DNA of 64,000 nt. Source: Aequorivita antarctica. GTDB lineage: Bacteria; Bacteroidota; Bacteroidia; Flavobacteriales; Flavobacteriaceae. A program made the translations under genes and the position numbers. How positions within the stretch are numbered: the stretch's first letter is position 1; each line of letters opens with the position of its first letter. A model generated the notes under the pieces. That model made no database searches. It worked only from the letters and a program-made list of their open reading frames with translations, and had not been told where the DNA came from. Location of the stretch: assembly GCF_007997155.1 (NCBI RefSeq), contig NZ_VORT01000007.1:124001-188000 (forward strand), written 5' to 3'. Positions 16,175 to 23,475 of the stretch are shown piece by piece.

Positions 16175-17761
16175 TTATTGATCATTGAATATTGATCTTG
16201 CTTGATTATAAATCCTCTCAAAATTAGCTTCCAAATCTGCCTTAGAATAATCCATTGTCCTAATTGGTAGGCTTCTCTGAATCTTCTGTAATTGAAACTG
16301 CACCTTCCTATCCTTCCCATCCGCAAAAGCCACAAATTGCCCCTGTTTGAGACGAAAGAAAACATCAGCCCTTCGCTTAGACACCTCCTTTTCTCCTTTT
16401 GTAATGCGGCTTTCAAAGCTCAGTCCGCTGCTTTTACTGATACTATGTGTCGGCATTTTGATGATCTCGAAGAAACGCTCATAATATTTCGCAGTATCTG
16501 GATCATTGACCTTGCCAAAGAACTGATAGGACAGATTGCTCAATATTGCCTTGCTAGCCTTCTCACCATACATCATATCGTTCTGTATCTTGTCCTGCAT
16601 CACATAAATTGTTGCAATATCATAACTGCGCAATGTAGCGGGAATACGGTGCATATTCAATAAGCGAATGGTGGGTGCTTCTTCCATCATTAAAAATGAC
16701 GGGAGGGAATTCCGCACGCTCATCTGTTTGGTAATGGTATGGATTATTGTAGCGATTACCGGTGAATAGGCAGTTTCGAATTTTGGATTGTTCACTACAG
16801 ATATTACCGCCGGATTATCCCTATTGTTTATATTCAGAGGAACCTCATCTGCAGAAAGCGCCATAAAGATATGTTGGGTGCTGATCCGTTTCAGGGCATT
16901 GGCCAACGTACTTTTTACCGCTGCAGTTTGCCTCTCAGAATCCTTACCACTTATAAAGGCATCGGCCATTGCCCGGGAAGTTGTATTTGAACATAAAAAA
17001 GCTACAAGACTAGCGGTGTCCAGAAATTGATAGATTGTGATAAGATGTGGCAACGTACAGAATTGCGGATAGGAAGTGCGGAGTTTCCAAATTAGGCCCC
17101 CGATCAATCCCTCCGCAGCATCATTAAAGAATTTTGTACTTCCCGTTGTTCCGGATTCCCTATGTTCCAAAAGGTTTTCAATAAGAACCCTAGAGAGCTC
17201 GTTGACGCTTTCTTCATTTTCAAGGTATCTTGGAGCAATTGGATTTACACGATGTATTATTTTATCAAACGATATTATATAAAAAGGAATATCTGAATCC
17301 TTGAACAGCGGATATGCCATTTCGGTGATCTCAAAATCCTTATAGTCATGGATTACCCCACAGAAAGAATATTTTTTGAAATGTTTCAGAAATCCATAGA
17401 CTACGCTTTCCGTTTTTCCACTACCCGCCGCTCCAATTATAGAGACACCCCTTCTTATATTTTGGATCTTTAAACTACCACTGTTCAAACTAAAGTGTAC
17501 TTTGTATTTCGAATTGTCTTTAAGTGAATGGTCATCTTTTTGAAAGAACACATACAGTATGCTGTTCATAAGCAATATGGGACACACAAAGTATAGAAGT
17601 AAACCCGGCCAACCAATTGAATCCACCATAAAGTACGGAAACGATAATAGCAAAATAAGGTTGAACCAAAATCCATATTTTGTCAATCGAAATATTCCAT
17701 AGAAAATAAAACCCGCCAGAACGATGATAGCAATTATAGTTATTGGCTCATTGAATTCCAT
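16175..17761 (-). CDS. type IV coupling protein (VirD4/MobC-like)
   Basis: A 528-aa protein with hydrophobic segments near the N-terminus (about 8-25, 32-45 and 51-73), Walker A IIGAAGSGKTESV (110-120), and a Walker B-like SFLMMEEAPTIRL followed by a TIYVMQDKIQ segment (about 350-390). It pumps the relaxase-DNA complex into the type IV channel. It is directly downstream of the relaxase gene (10-base gap) on the same strand. The island 11232-16079 separates it from the traE-N operon, which suggests that the island was inserted into a contiguous transfer region. Confidence 0.85.
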   Translation of the reverse strand: MEFNEPITIIAIIVLAGFIFYGIFRLTKYGFWFNLILLLSFPYFMVDSIGWPGLLLYFVCPILLMNSILYVFFQKDDHSLKDNSKYKVHFSLNSGSLKIQNIRRGVSIIGAAGSGKTESVVYGFLKHFKKYSFCGVIHDYKDFEITEMAYPLFKDSDIPFYIISFDKIIHRVNPIAPRYLENEESVNELSRVLIENLLEHRESGTTGSTKFFNDAAEGLIGGLIWKLRTSYPQFCTLPHLITIYQFLDTASLVAFLCSNTTSRAMADAFISGKDSERQTAAVKSTLANALKRISTQHIFMALSADEVPLNINNRDNPAVISVVNNPKFETAYSPVIATIIHTITKQMSVRNSLPSFLMMEEAPTIRLLNMHRIPATLRSYDIATIYVMQDKIQNDMMYGEKASKAILSNLSYQFFGKVNDPDTAKYYERFFEIIKMPTHSISKSSGLSFESRITKGEKEVSKRRADVFFRLKQGQFVAFADGKDRKVQFQLQKIQRSLPIRTMDYSKADLEANFERIYNQARSIFNDQ

Positions 17762-17771
17762 ACCTTAAAAA

Positions 17772-18799
17772 TTAAATCCCTATTGAACTGGATTTGATCG
17801 CGATATCCACTCCCCGTCTCAGTCTATTGAAAACTTTCAGTGCTAATTGCGCAGAATTTGTTGGAATGCTTTGAACGGGCATTCCAGATTCCCGTATCAA
17901 TTTAAAAGCAATCGCTTTTTCATTTGTCGGTAATTGCAACAATACGGAAAAGTAGAAATTTGGATTTTTTATAAATTCCTTTCTCGCTTGATAGGTCTCC
18001 ACATAATTTCGTTTGTAGCCAAAGTTGCCATCAAAATTTTTCTCCGCTTTGGAGAAAAACTGATCCCGATCAAAGCCGCGTTTTATCAACTTGCCGTTCA
18101 TCATCACCTCAGATGATTTATATTTGCTCCCAGGGGAAAGGCTCACGGAGTTTGAGGCATCCTTCCGGCTAACGATAATGTGGATATGGCCTTGGTTACC
18201 TTCCTTTTGCATTCCCCGGACTATACGTTTTCCATTTTGCTGATGGGGAGCTTCCCTTTCCAATTTCCTAATTTCATTTTCCAGAGCTTTGATAATTTCC
18301 TCCTTTTCCCCGCTTTGGATTGTTCGTATTTCCTTTTCAAGTCTTAATATTTTGGTTGCAAATGGTTGATTCTCCCGAATTTGGATATCCGATCCCTTGA
18401 AAGTGCGTTGGTGTTCAATTTTTGCAAAGTATTTTATATCATCTATGGTTATGGCCCTGCCGTTTATTTCCCGGTTGAAGGAGGCCACATAATCCTTCAT
18501 AATTTCCCGTGTATATTTTCTTAAATCCTCGCTGCTATTTTGCAAATTTTTCAATTCATATTTTGACGGGCTGACAGTAATGGAATAAAATTTTGGTTCA
18601 ATCTTTTTAAGTTTCGCGGTGTTGCCATCAATTTCCTCCACCACTTCCTTCGCTCCTATTTTATCCTCGTACTGATTGAAAAAAATTCCTCATTTTCATT
18701 TTCCAGACCTAGATTTTCCTTTTCCAGATATTCCACAAAATCAGCTGCACTTTGTGAATAGTTATCTCCCAACTTCTGGGGTGTGATTGTTATATACAT
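17772..18799 (-). CDS. MobB-like relaxase with a -1 frameshift at a T7 run
   Basis: The relaxase reading starts at ATG 18799 (MYITITPQKLGDNYSQSAAD), the usual start of this Bacteroidetes relaxase family. It runs to a seven-T tract (the A7 run 18679-18685 on the plus strand), after which the zero frame stops quickly. The -1 frame continues as NQYEDKIGAKEVVEEIDGN into a 290-residue open frame (ATG 18644). That part has the histidine motif GHIHIIVSRKD (His153 and His155 counted from that ATG). One extra T would restore a single protein of about 340 aa. This is a sequencing or homopolymer indel, a true mutation, or programmed slippage at T-TTT-TTT. The relaxase nicks oriT and leads the transferred strand. 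Confidence 0.75.
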
Positions 18800-18810
18800 T
18801 ACTATTATTT

Positions 18811-19269
18811 TTAATTTTCATCCTGTCGTTCCCTATATTTCAATGGTTTTTCTTCAGTCAATTTCTTTTCCAAAATGAGGGGCTTTTCATTTGGCGCGGA
18901 TTCCTCGAAAAGGGAAAGTATCATGGCGGCCGTCGGTTTGGTCTGTGTTTTTTCCATATCCCTCATAATAGCTATCACGGCATTGATCCTTTTCAATATC
19001 CTAACTTCCGATGCCATCAGATTTGGGCCCAGGGATTCCACGGGCGAAATGCCATTGTCCCGAAAAAAGTCCAACATTATCAGAAGCGTCATGGACTGTG
19101 ATCTGGATAATGTCCTACAGTACTTCTTAAATTTTTTGGCCACCGATCGTTTGATACTTATGCTCTCGAACCGTTCCCTTTCATATCCTCTATCCATTTT
19201 TTCGTGAAAAATTTGTTGGTTTTGTTGGCGCGGAAAAGTTTTTTCGTGATAAACAATTGCAAATCCCAT
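18811..19269 (-). CDS. BfmA/BtgA-like mobilisation accessory protein (MobA)
   Basis: A 152-aa basic protein. RFESISIKRSVAKKFKKYCR followed by SRSQSMTLLIMLDFFRDNGI resembles the ribbon-helix-helix-like DNA-binding part of Bacteroidetes MobA/BfmA/BtgA proteins, which bind oriT and help the relaxase. A start at the ATG of MDRGYERERF (codon 25) is also possible; the first 24 residues are poorly conserved in character. It lies 11 bases upstream of the relaxase start, and the candidate oriT region precedes it. Confidence 0.75.
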   Translation of the reverse strand: MGFAIVYHEKTFPRQQNQQIFHEKMDRGYERERFESISIKRSVAKKFKKYCRTLSRSQSMTLLIMLDFFRDNGISPVESLGPNLMASEVRILKRINAVIAIMRDMEKTQTKPTAAMILSLFEESAPNEKPLILEKKLTEEKPLKYRERQDEN

Positions 19270-19540
19270 TTTATCAAATCCTCATATAAACATAATACGC
19301 TAAAATTCAAATATTTGCGAAATAACTAGGAGTTCTAACATCGCGCAGCGTGTTACCCTCTTGCTTCTCCAATTTGTCCGCGCGCGGACAAAATTTTAGA
19401 ACCTTTTATAGAAAATTAAGTCTCTTGTTTGAAATTTAGAATTGATTGTCAATTTTTATGAAATTCAATTTTAACAATCAAAATTTTCTTCAACAAAACA
19501 TTCATTCCGTTACGGATTGTTCAATAGATTATTTACAAAA
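19270..19540. other. gene-free region with a 20-bp perfect palindrome; candidate oriT
   Basis: The gap upstream of the mobilisation genes contains a perfect 20-bp palindrome at 19373-19392, with arms TTTGTCCGCG and CGCGGACAAA. A GC-rich tract at 19340-19360 (TCGCGCAGCGTGTTACCC) stands just before it, in otherwise AT-rich DNA. Inverted repeats next to a short GC-rich nick region, placed just upstream of the mobA and mobB genes, are the usual appearance of an oriT. The nick site itself cannot be assigned from sequence alone. Confidence 0.45.
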
Positions 19541-19542
19541 AG

Positions 19543-19573
19543 AAAAGACCCTTGATATTTTCAAAGGTCTTTT
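19543..19573 (-). terminator. intrinsic terminator after the small-gene operon
   Basis: An 8-bp perfect stem, AAAAGACC (19543-19550) and GGTCTTTT (19566-19573), sits just past the stop of the 65-aa gene. On the minus strand it is followed by a T-rich tract (TTTTCTTTTTG). It may act in both directions. Confidence 0.65.
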
Positions 19574-19590
19574 GGTTGCTGTTTTAAAAT

Positions 19591-19788
19591 TTAAATAACA
19601 AATACAAAATCATAACTGTAAAGATTTCGCTGTGCTTCCTCTTCGAGCATCGTTTCAAAATCAATATGATGCTCATCTGCATAGTTTCGGATATCATCCC
19701 CAAACCGCTCTTGAATTTCTTTTTTGGAATTATTCAAAAGTTGTGTTTGGGTTTCCTCGTTCAAGTTTGAATAATTAAGATAAATCAT
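19591..19788 (-). CDS. 65-aa acidic hypothetical protein of the conjugative element
   Basis: A short acidic protein (MIYLNYSNLNEETQTQLLNN at the N-terminus, YSYDFVFVI at the C-terminus), predicted helical except for the ends. I do not recognise a domain. Short genes of this type sit beside DUF6876 and ssb genes in flavobacterial elements. It is 20 bases downstream of the DUF6876-like gene and is followed by a terminator, so it ends that transcription unit. Confidence 0.6.
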   Translation of the reverse strand: MIYLNYSNLNEETQTQLLNNSKKEIQERFGDDIRNYADEHHIDFETMLEEEAQRNLYSYDFVFVI

Positions 19789-19808
19789 AACATTTGGATT
19801 TAGATTTC

Positions 19809-20189
19809 TTAATATTCGCTCGGTAACATCAGCGTGTCATTTACAAAAAATAACCTCAGTTCATCCAATGGAAAATCGGTTGCCCGATAGCCGTGCTTTT
19901 CCAAAATGTTATCGTTTCCATCTGCATACGTAATTTCGGCTTCATAACCTGTATAATCCTGTTTTTCCTCGGACAATCTTTTAAAGTCTATGGTTATAAA
20001 TTCACTTCGGTTCATCAGACTTTTAGCAATTACTGAAGTATCTGTAATTAGCCAAAAGCAATCCGCCACATTGGCTAGATATTTTAGTCCATCCGTAAAA
20101 CGTGTTCTTAATAATGGGATTTGATAAAACATATCAGTTCCACTAAAATGTTGCAATCCCTGTTTTATTTCGTTAACTTGTGCTTTCAT
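19809..20189 (-). CDS. DUF6876-like protein
   Basis: A 126-aa protein with the pattern LQHFSGTDMFYQIPLLRTRFTDGLKYLAN, then ADCFWLITDTSV, and a C-terminal LDELRLFFVNDTLMLPSEY. This matches the DUF6876 family common on Bacteroidetes mobile elements. Its function is unknown. It lies between ssb (with a hairpin in between) and the 65-aa gene, all on the minus strand. Confidence 0.75.
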   Translation of the reverse strand: MKAQVNEIKQGLQHFSGTDMFYQIPLLRTRFTDGLKYLANVADCFWLITDTSVIAKSLMNRSEFITIDFKRLSEEKQDYTGYEAEITYADGNDNILEKHGYRATDFPLDELRLFFVNDTLMLPSEY

Positions 20190-20221
20190 TATTACATTTA
20201 TTTAAAGTGTTAATAGTTAAT

Positions 20222-20255
20222 AAGAGGGCGCTACTTTCGACTGAAACGCCCTCTT
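20222..20255 (-). terminator. hairpin terminator after ssb
   Basis: A 9-bp perfect stem, AAGAGGGCG (20222-20230) and CGCCCTCTT (20247-20255), with a 16-base loop, placed 15 bases after the ssb stop. The T-rich tract is better on the plus strand (AAATTTT), so it could work in either direction or act as an RNA-stabilising hairpin. Confidence 0.55.
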
Positions 20256-20269
20256 AAATTTTACCGCTG

Positions 20270-20623
20270 TTATTCAGCGTTTCCGTTGTCCTTGGTTCCA
20301 AGTAACAGGATTTCATCGGCTACCACTTCGGTAACGTATCGTTTCTCCCCTGCTTCGGTTTCATAGGAACGGGAGGTCAATTTGCCCTCTATGGCAACTT
20401 CCTTGCCCTTGCCCACGTATTTCTCTACGATTTCGGCAATCTTGCCCCAGGCAACAATATTGTGCCATTGGGTGTTTTGCACTTTTTCGCCATCTGAATT
20501 TTTATAAAATTCGTTTGTTGCAAGTGAAAAGTTTGCGACTTTCTTGCCGCTCTCTAGGGTCTTGGTTTCGGGGGCATTGCCCACGTTACCGATCAACTGT
20601 ACTTTGTTTTTTAGTGTACTCAT
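20270..20623 (-). CDS. ssb: single-stranded DNA-binding protein
   Basis: A 117-aa OB-fold protein with NKVQLIGNVGNAPETKTLESG, the QWHNIVAWGKIAEIVEKYVGKG segment and GKLTSRSYETEAGEKRYVTEV, the standard Ssb signature. The C-terminal tail is short (GTKDNGNAE) and lacks the acidic D-D-x-x-F tip used to recruit partners, as in many plasmid or element-encoded Ssb proteins. It would coat the transferred single strand. A 59-aa gene lies just upstream on the same strand. Confidence 0.92.
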   Translation of the reverse strand: MSTLKNKVQLIGNVGNAPETKTLESGKKVANFSLATNEFYKNSDGEKVQNTQWHNIVAWGKIAEIVEKYVGKGKEVAIEGKLTSRSYETEAGEKRYVTEVVADEILLLGTKDNGNAE

Positions 20624-20634
20624 GATTGAAAAAT

Positions 20635-20814
20635 TTAAAGATTAATTAAAATACCACCCGAACCCTTCGGATAGTTTACGTTCATATTTTTTTGAAGTGA
20701 TTTACTTATTATATCCAAAGCGTTTTCCTTTTTTTGTTTTTTTAACTTTGTTTCCACTTCCCTTTTATTGATTTCGTAAGATTTCATAATTTTCGTTTTA
20801 GATTTACTTCCCAT
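20635..20814 (-). CDS. 59-aa basic small protein upstream of ssb
   Basis: Starts MGSKSKTKIMKSYEINKREV and ends GSGGILINL; Lys-rich and helical in the middle (KLKKQKKENALDIISKSLQ). No family recognised. A degraded second copy lies about 190 bases upstream (20859-21004), sharing the MGSKSK start, the KKENA-x-DIISKS core and the leader ACTTACTTCCCATAGTG-like block. The duplication argues that this short frame is a real gene. Confidence 0.55.
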   Translation of the reverse strand: MGSKSKTKIMKSYEINKREVETKLKKQKKENALDIISKSLQKNMNVNYPKGSGGILINL

Positions 20815-20858
20815 AGTGTATCCTATGGTAATTCCTAATTTTCTATCATAAATTTTCT

Positions 20859-21004
20859 TTATTGCTCTGCTTTTTTTCTGCCACGCAGTCCAACCGACTT
20901 ACTTATTATATCCTGAGCATTTTCCTTTTTTTGATTTTTTTGTCCCCTTGCCCTTTTTGTATGTTGTTCGATTTCATGATATTTGATTTTGACTTACTTC
21001 CCAT
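20859..21004 (-). pseudogene. frameshifted second copy of the 59-aa basic gene
   Basis: Reads MGSKSKSNIMKSNNIQ, then loses frame near an A-rich tract. In another frame it continues KKENAQDIISKSVGLRGRKK to a stop at 20859. The length (146 bases) is not a multiple of three. The downstream half resembles the intact copy at 20635-20814, while its C-terminus (VGLRGRKKAEQ) differs. Confidence 0.5.
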
Positions 21005-21042
21005 AGTGCCCTCACATTACCTTTTTTGATGCCAATTACCAC

Positions 21043-21123
21043 ACAACATACGGGCTTGGTAAGGCGTATAAAAAGTGGAGCCCGCGCAACGGCTTTATGC
21101 CGCCGTCCAAGAACGGATGTTGT
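21043..21123. repeat. long imperfect palindrome, attC-like hairpin
   Basis: ACAACATACGGGCTTGG (21043-21059) and CCAAGAACGGATGTTGT (21107-21123) pair in 14 of 17 positions. The complementarity continues inward through AAGGCGTATAAAAAG and CTTTATGCCGCCGT to an apical GC-rich loop. The 81-bp size and bulged double-stem layout recall an integron attC site or a REP-like element, but the integron core site consensus is not met. It lies between the small-gene duplication and the IS110 transposase gene. Confidence 0.4.
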
Positions 21124-21360
21124 TTTTTCGCATTCCCAAAAAGGTATGGGGGACTATGACCGGGAGGCCAAAGCCCATTATGGAGAGACCCAGAATACTG
21201 GGCAAGGGGACAAAATGGAAAGACAATCCATATAGACGTGATCTAATGTTCAACAAGGGACAATACTGTCCCTGTCCATGGGACCAATGATACTGACCAA
21301 TGGATAAAAGTTGGCAATATTCTGGGTTGTTAGCCCAGAGACTAAGCGGAACTATCTATA

Positions 21361-22350
21361 TCAAGAGGCATATTTCATCGTATTTACATAAGGTGTGCCC
21401 CTGTTGACTACTGCAAATGCCCTTGCGACCAATTTATTTCTAATGATATTGAGCGTGCTCATCTTGCTCTTGCCCATCTCGAGCCTTCTTTCATAGTAGG
21501 CCTTCATCTCTGGACTCGATTTCACCGCGCTCAGGGCACATTGGTGCAGCAGCGATTTCCCTTCCAGGTTTGCAAGACGGCTTATCCTTGTCCTTCCTCT
21601 CACACTGGTTCCCGAAGTGTGTGGAAAAGGGGCTATACCGCAATAGGAGGCAAATTTTCTCCAAGAACCGAACGATGTGAACCCTGAGGTATATACAATT
21701 AAAAAACGGGCGGTGACCTTGCCTATTCCCTTGATCCCCATCAACAATCTTAGCATTTCCCGTAACTCTGGGTCTTCCTGCATGAGATTGTCCATCTCAC
21801 GTTCGAGGTCATTTATCCTCCAGGTCAAAAGGTTGATGATGTCCTCCTGTACCCAAAACAATAGTGCATCCTGGTCCAGCACCTTTTTCTGCTCCCGTAG
21901 CGTCGCCATGTGGCCAGCCCTTTGAGCGACGAGCTTTCGCCGCAGGGACATCAACCGTTTCAACCTTACCAATGTCGCACTTGGTAACGTGCTCGGCCTG
22001 CCCTCTTCCCTGGTACGATACCCGTACAACGCAATACGCCGGGCATCCGCCCTGTCATCCTTGCCACGGGTTATTCCCAGCGAACGCTTGATCTCTAGAC
22101 CGGATACTACTTTCATCACGCAATCATCTGCTGCGAGCATTTGGACAAGCCTGTCTGAATAGAGTCCTGTGTGTTCAAGTATGAACAGCAGGTTTTCCCT
22201 GTCCCCGTTACTTTTGGTCAAGCCCCACTTGATCATCTTCGCTATCCCTTTCGAATGGTTTGCGAACCTTCTTTGCAATCCATTGCTATGGACGCAACAA
22301 TCCAATGTCAGTTTGCTGACATCAATACCGATAACATCAATAATTTCCAT
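21361..22350 (-). CDS. IS110-family transposase
   Basis: A 329-aa protein with the IS110 layout. The N-terminal DEDD RuvC-like domain has VIGIDVSKLTLDC (first Asp), FILEHTGLYS (Glu) and KDDRADARRIALYG (paired Asp). The C-terminal transposase_20 domain has LLMGIKGIGKVTARFLIVY and SFGSWRKFASYCGIAPF, with the catalytic Ser region near HTSGTSVRG. The reading frame looks intact. The segment is more GC-rich than its neighbours, suggesting recent arrival. IS110 elements lack long terminal inverted repeats, so the ends cannot be fixed. The structured region upstream (22439-22611) would be in its non-coding end. Confidence 0.92.
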   Translation of the reverse strand: MEIIDVIGIDVSKLTLDCCVHSNGLQRRFANHSKGIAKMIKWGLTKSNGDRENLLFILEHTGLYSDRLVQMLAADDCVMKVVSGLEIKRSLGITRGKDDRADARRIALYGYRTREEGRPSTLPSATLVRLKRLMSLRRKLVAQRAGHMATLREQKKVLDQDALLFWVQEDIINLLTWRINDLEREMDNLMQEDPELREMLRLLMGIKGIGKVTARFLIVYTSGFTSFGSWRKFASYCGIAPFPHTSGTSVRGRTRISRLANLEGKSLLHQCALSAVKSSPEMKAYYERRLEMGKSKMSTLNIIRNKLVARAFAVVNRGTPYVNTMKYAS

Positions 22351-22438
22351 ATTTTTACTTTGCTTTTAATAGATTGCTTAAACTAAGACCTTTAAAAACA
22401 AGGGCTAATATCCTATATGGTTCTGGCAATCTGGTTAT

Positions 22439-22506
22439 AAAGGACGGGGACTGTTACGCTATATAGGTCATAAACCTGGCCGTCGCGGAAGTTCACCCCG
22501 TCCTTT
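22439..22506. ncRNA. structured hairpin A upstream of the IS110 transposase; bridge-RNA candidate
   Basis: An 11-bp perfect stem, AAAGGACGGGG (22439-22449) and CCCCGTCCTTT (22496-22506), encloses a 46-base core with GTTACGCTATATAGGTC and CCTGGCCGTCGC. The core also contains a small inner AGGT/ACCT pairing. The same core recurs in hairpin B with a different outer stem. IS110-family elements encode a bridge RNA in the non-coding end upstream of the transposase, so this position fits. The strand of the RNA is not determined, though the transposase strand (minus) is the expectation. Confidence 0.4.
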
Positions 22507-22550
22507 TCCTGTTCAACTATAAATTTAATATTACGATCCTTCTAAAAAAA

Positions 22551-22611
22551 GGGTAGGTACCGTTACACTATATAGGTCTCTTCCCTGGCCGTCGCAAAAG
22601 TTCACCTACCC
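22551..22611. ncRNA. structured hairpin B upstream of the IS110 transposase; bridge-RNA candidate
   Basis: An 8-bp perfect stem, GGGTAGGT (22551-22558) and ACCTACCC (22604-22611), encloses a core matching hairpin A at 38 of 47 positions. Five of the nine differences fall in the inner loop. The outer stem sequence is unrelated to that of A yet fully paired, the signature of selection on structure. A GGCCGTCGC and a GTTACC from the same core recur at about 22714-22730, directly before a T8 run. Confidence 0.4.
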
Positions 22612-22740
22612 GATATTCGATTTATCAACAATTCCGTGAGTTATGAGTCTCCCCCGGACCCCCTCTTTTCAACACCATCATCATAATAGATTTCATCTAT
22701 AGAACAAATCTAAAGGCCGTCGCTGTTACCTTTTTTTTGT

Positions 22741-23475
22741 TGCTGATACATTTTCAATATTTGGAATTAATAAGGACTTATAAAAGGGAGTGTGCGACCG
22801 GTTATGCAGTCCGTTTAACTTCCAAATGTTGGTATTTTGCTTACAAAAAAATGATTGGGACAGCGACGATGCGGGAGTAGGTTTAAATGTCTTTGTGAAA
22901 TACTAAATCAAGGGAAGTGGAAACAAATGCAGAAATGTCAATTCAGAACGGGCGGACTCCGTTCACAATTTAGGATTGGAATGAAGTGCGCTTCCCAGTC
23001 CCAAGGTTTCGGGACGGGAAGGGCAAACGGAATGGAAAGATGAAATTGGGGATGGTGTCCAAGATTATTGTAGTGAAGCTCTTTTCCCGAAATAGAGTTT
23101 TTCACGGAATGTAGGGGAAAGTGCTGAATGAGTTATTGAAATTGTAAAACATTCTTACGAAAATTTAAACCCTTTACCCAAAAAAATTCTTTAAAGATTT
23201 TTATAAAAAAAAGCCTCTAGTGAATCCCCATATCAACTTTACTGTTTTCCCTTATAAAGTTTACGTGTTTACCGTAATGTTTGTTTTGTAAAATATTGTA
23301 ACTTGCATACTGCTAGTATTCAAATTATTATGGATTGATTCGTGAATTTGGCCAATAATAACCTTCCCCTTGAATATATTTTCCATTCATTTTTATATAA
23401 CTGGGAAGCGCCAATTTATTTAAAAACCATATTAAATATTCGAATAGTTATTAATGCTCCACTAGCGATAAATAG
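22741..23475. other. gene-free region before the 28-kb cluster
   Basis: No supported gene was found in these 735 bases. The middle holds repeat copy R1 (22896-23130). The last 330 bases are AT-rich and must contain the promoter of the plus-strand cluster starting at 23476; no clear Bacteroidetes -33/-7 box could be picked with confidence. Confidence 0.5.
22896..23130. repeat. dispersed repeat copy R1
   Basis: Begins GTGAAATACTAAATCAAGGG, contains AACGGGCGGACTCCGTTCAC, and ends with GTGTCCAAGATTATTGTAGTG, then AGCTCTTTTCCCGAAAT and GTAGGGGAAAGTGCTGA. The same blocks occur in the same order and orientation at R2 (51856-52035), and the last blocks also occur at R3 and R4. No coding frame is conserved among the copies. 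Confidence 0.7.

Noticed and set aside
16114-16416. 100-aa frame at the end of the coupling-protein gene
   Set aside because: It lies mostly inside the well-supported coupling-protein frame and has no family features.
21026-21290. Two overlapping plus-strand frames (about 70 aa each) near the IS110 gene
   Set aside because: They cross the 81-bp palindrome and a second hairpin, lack ribosome-binding context and resemble no protein; the region is better explained as structured non-coding DNA.
22439-22611. Hairpins A and B as integron attC sites
   Set aside because: Core-site consensus motifs are absent and the stems differ in length. The link to the IS110 non-coding end is the simpler account.
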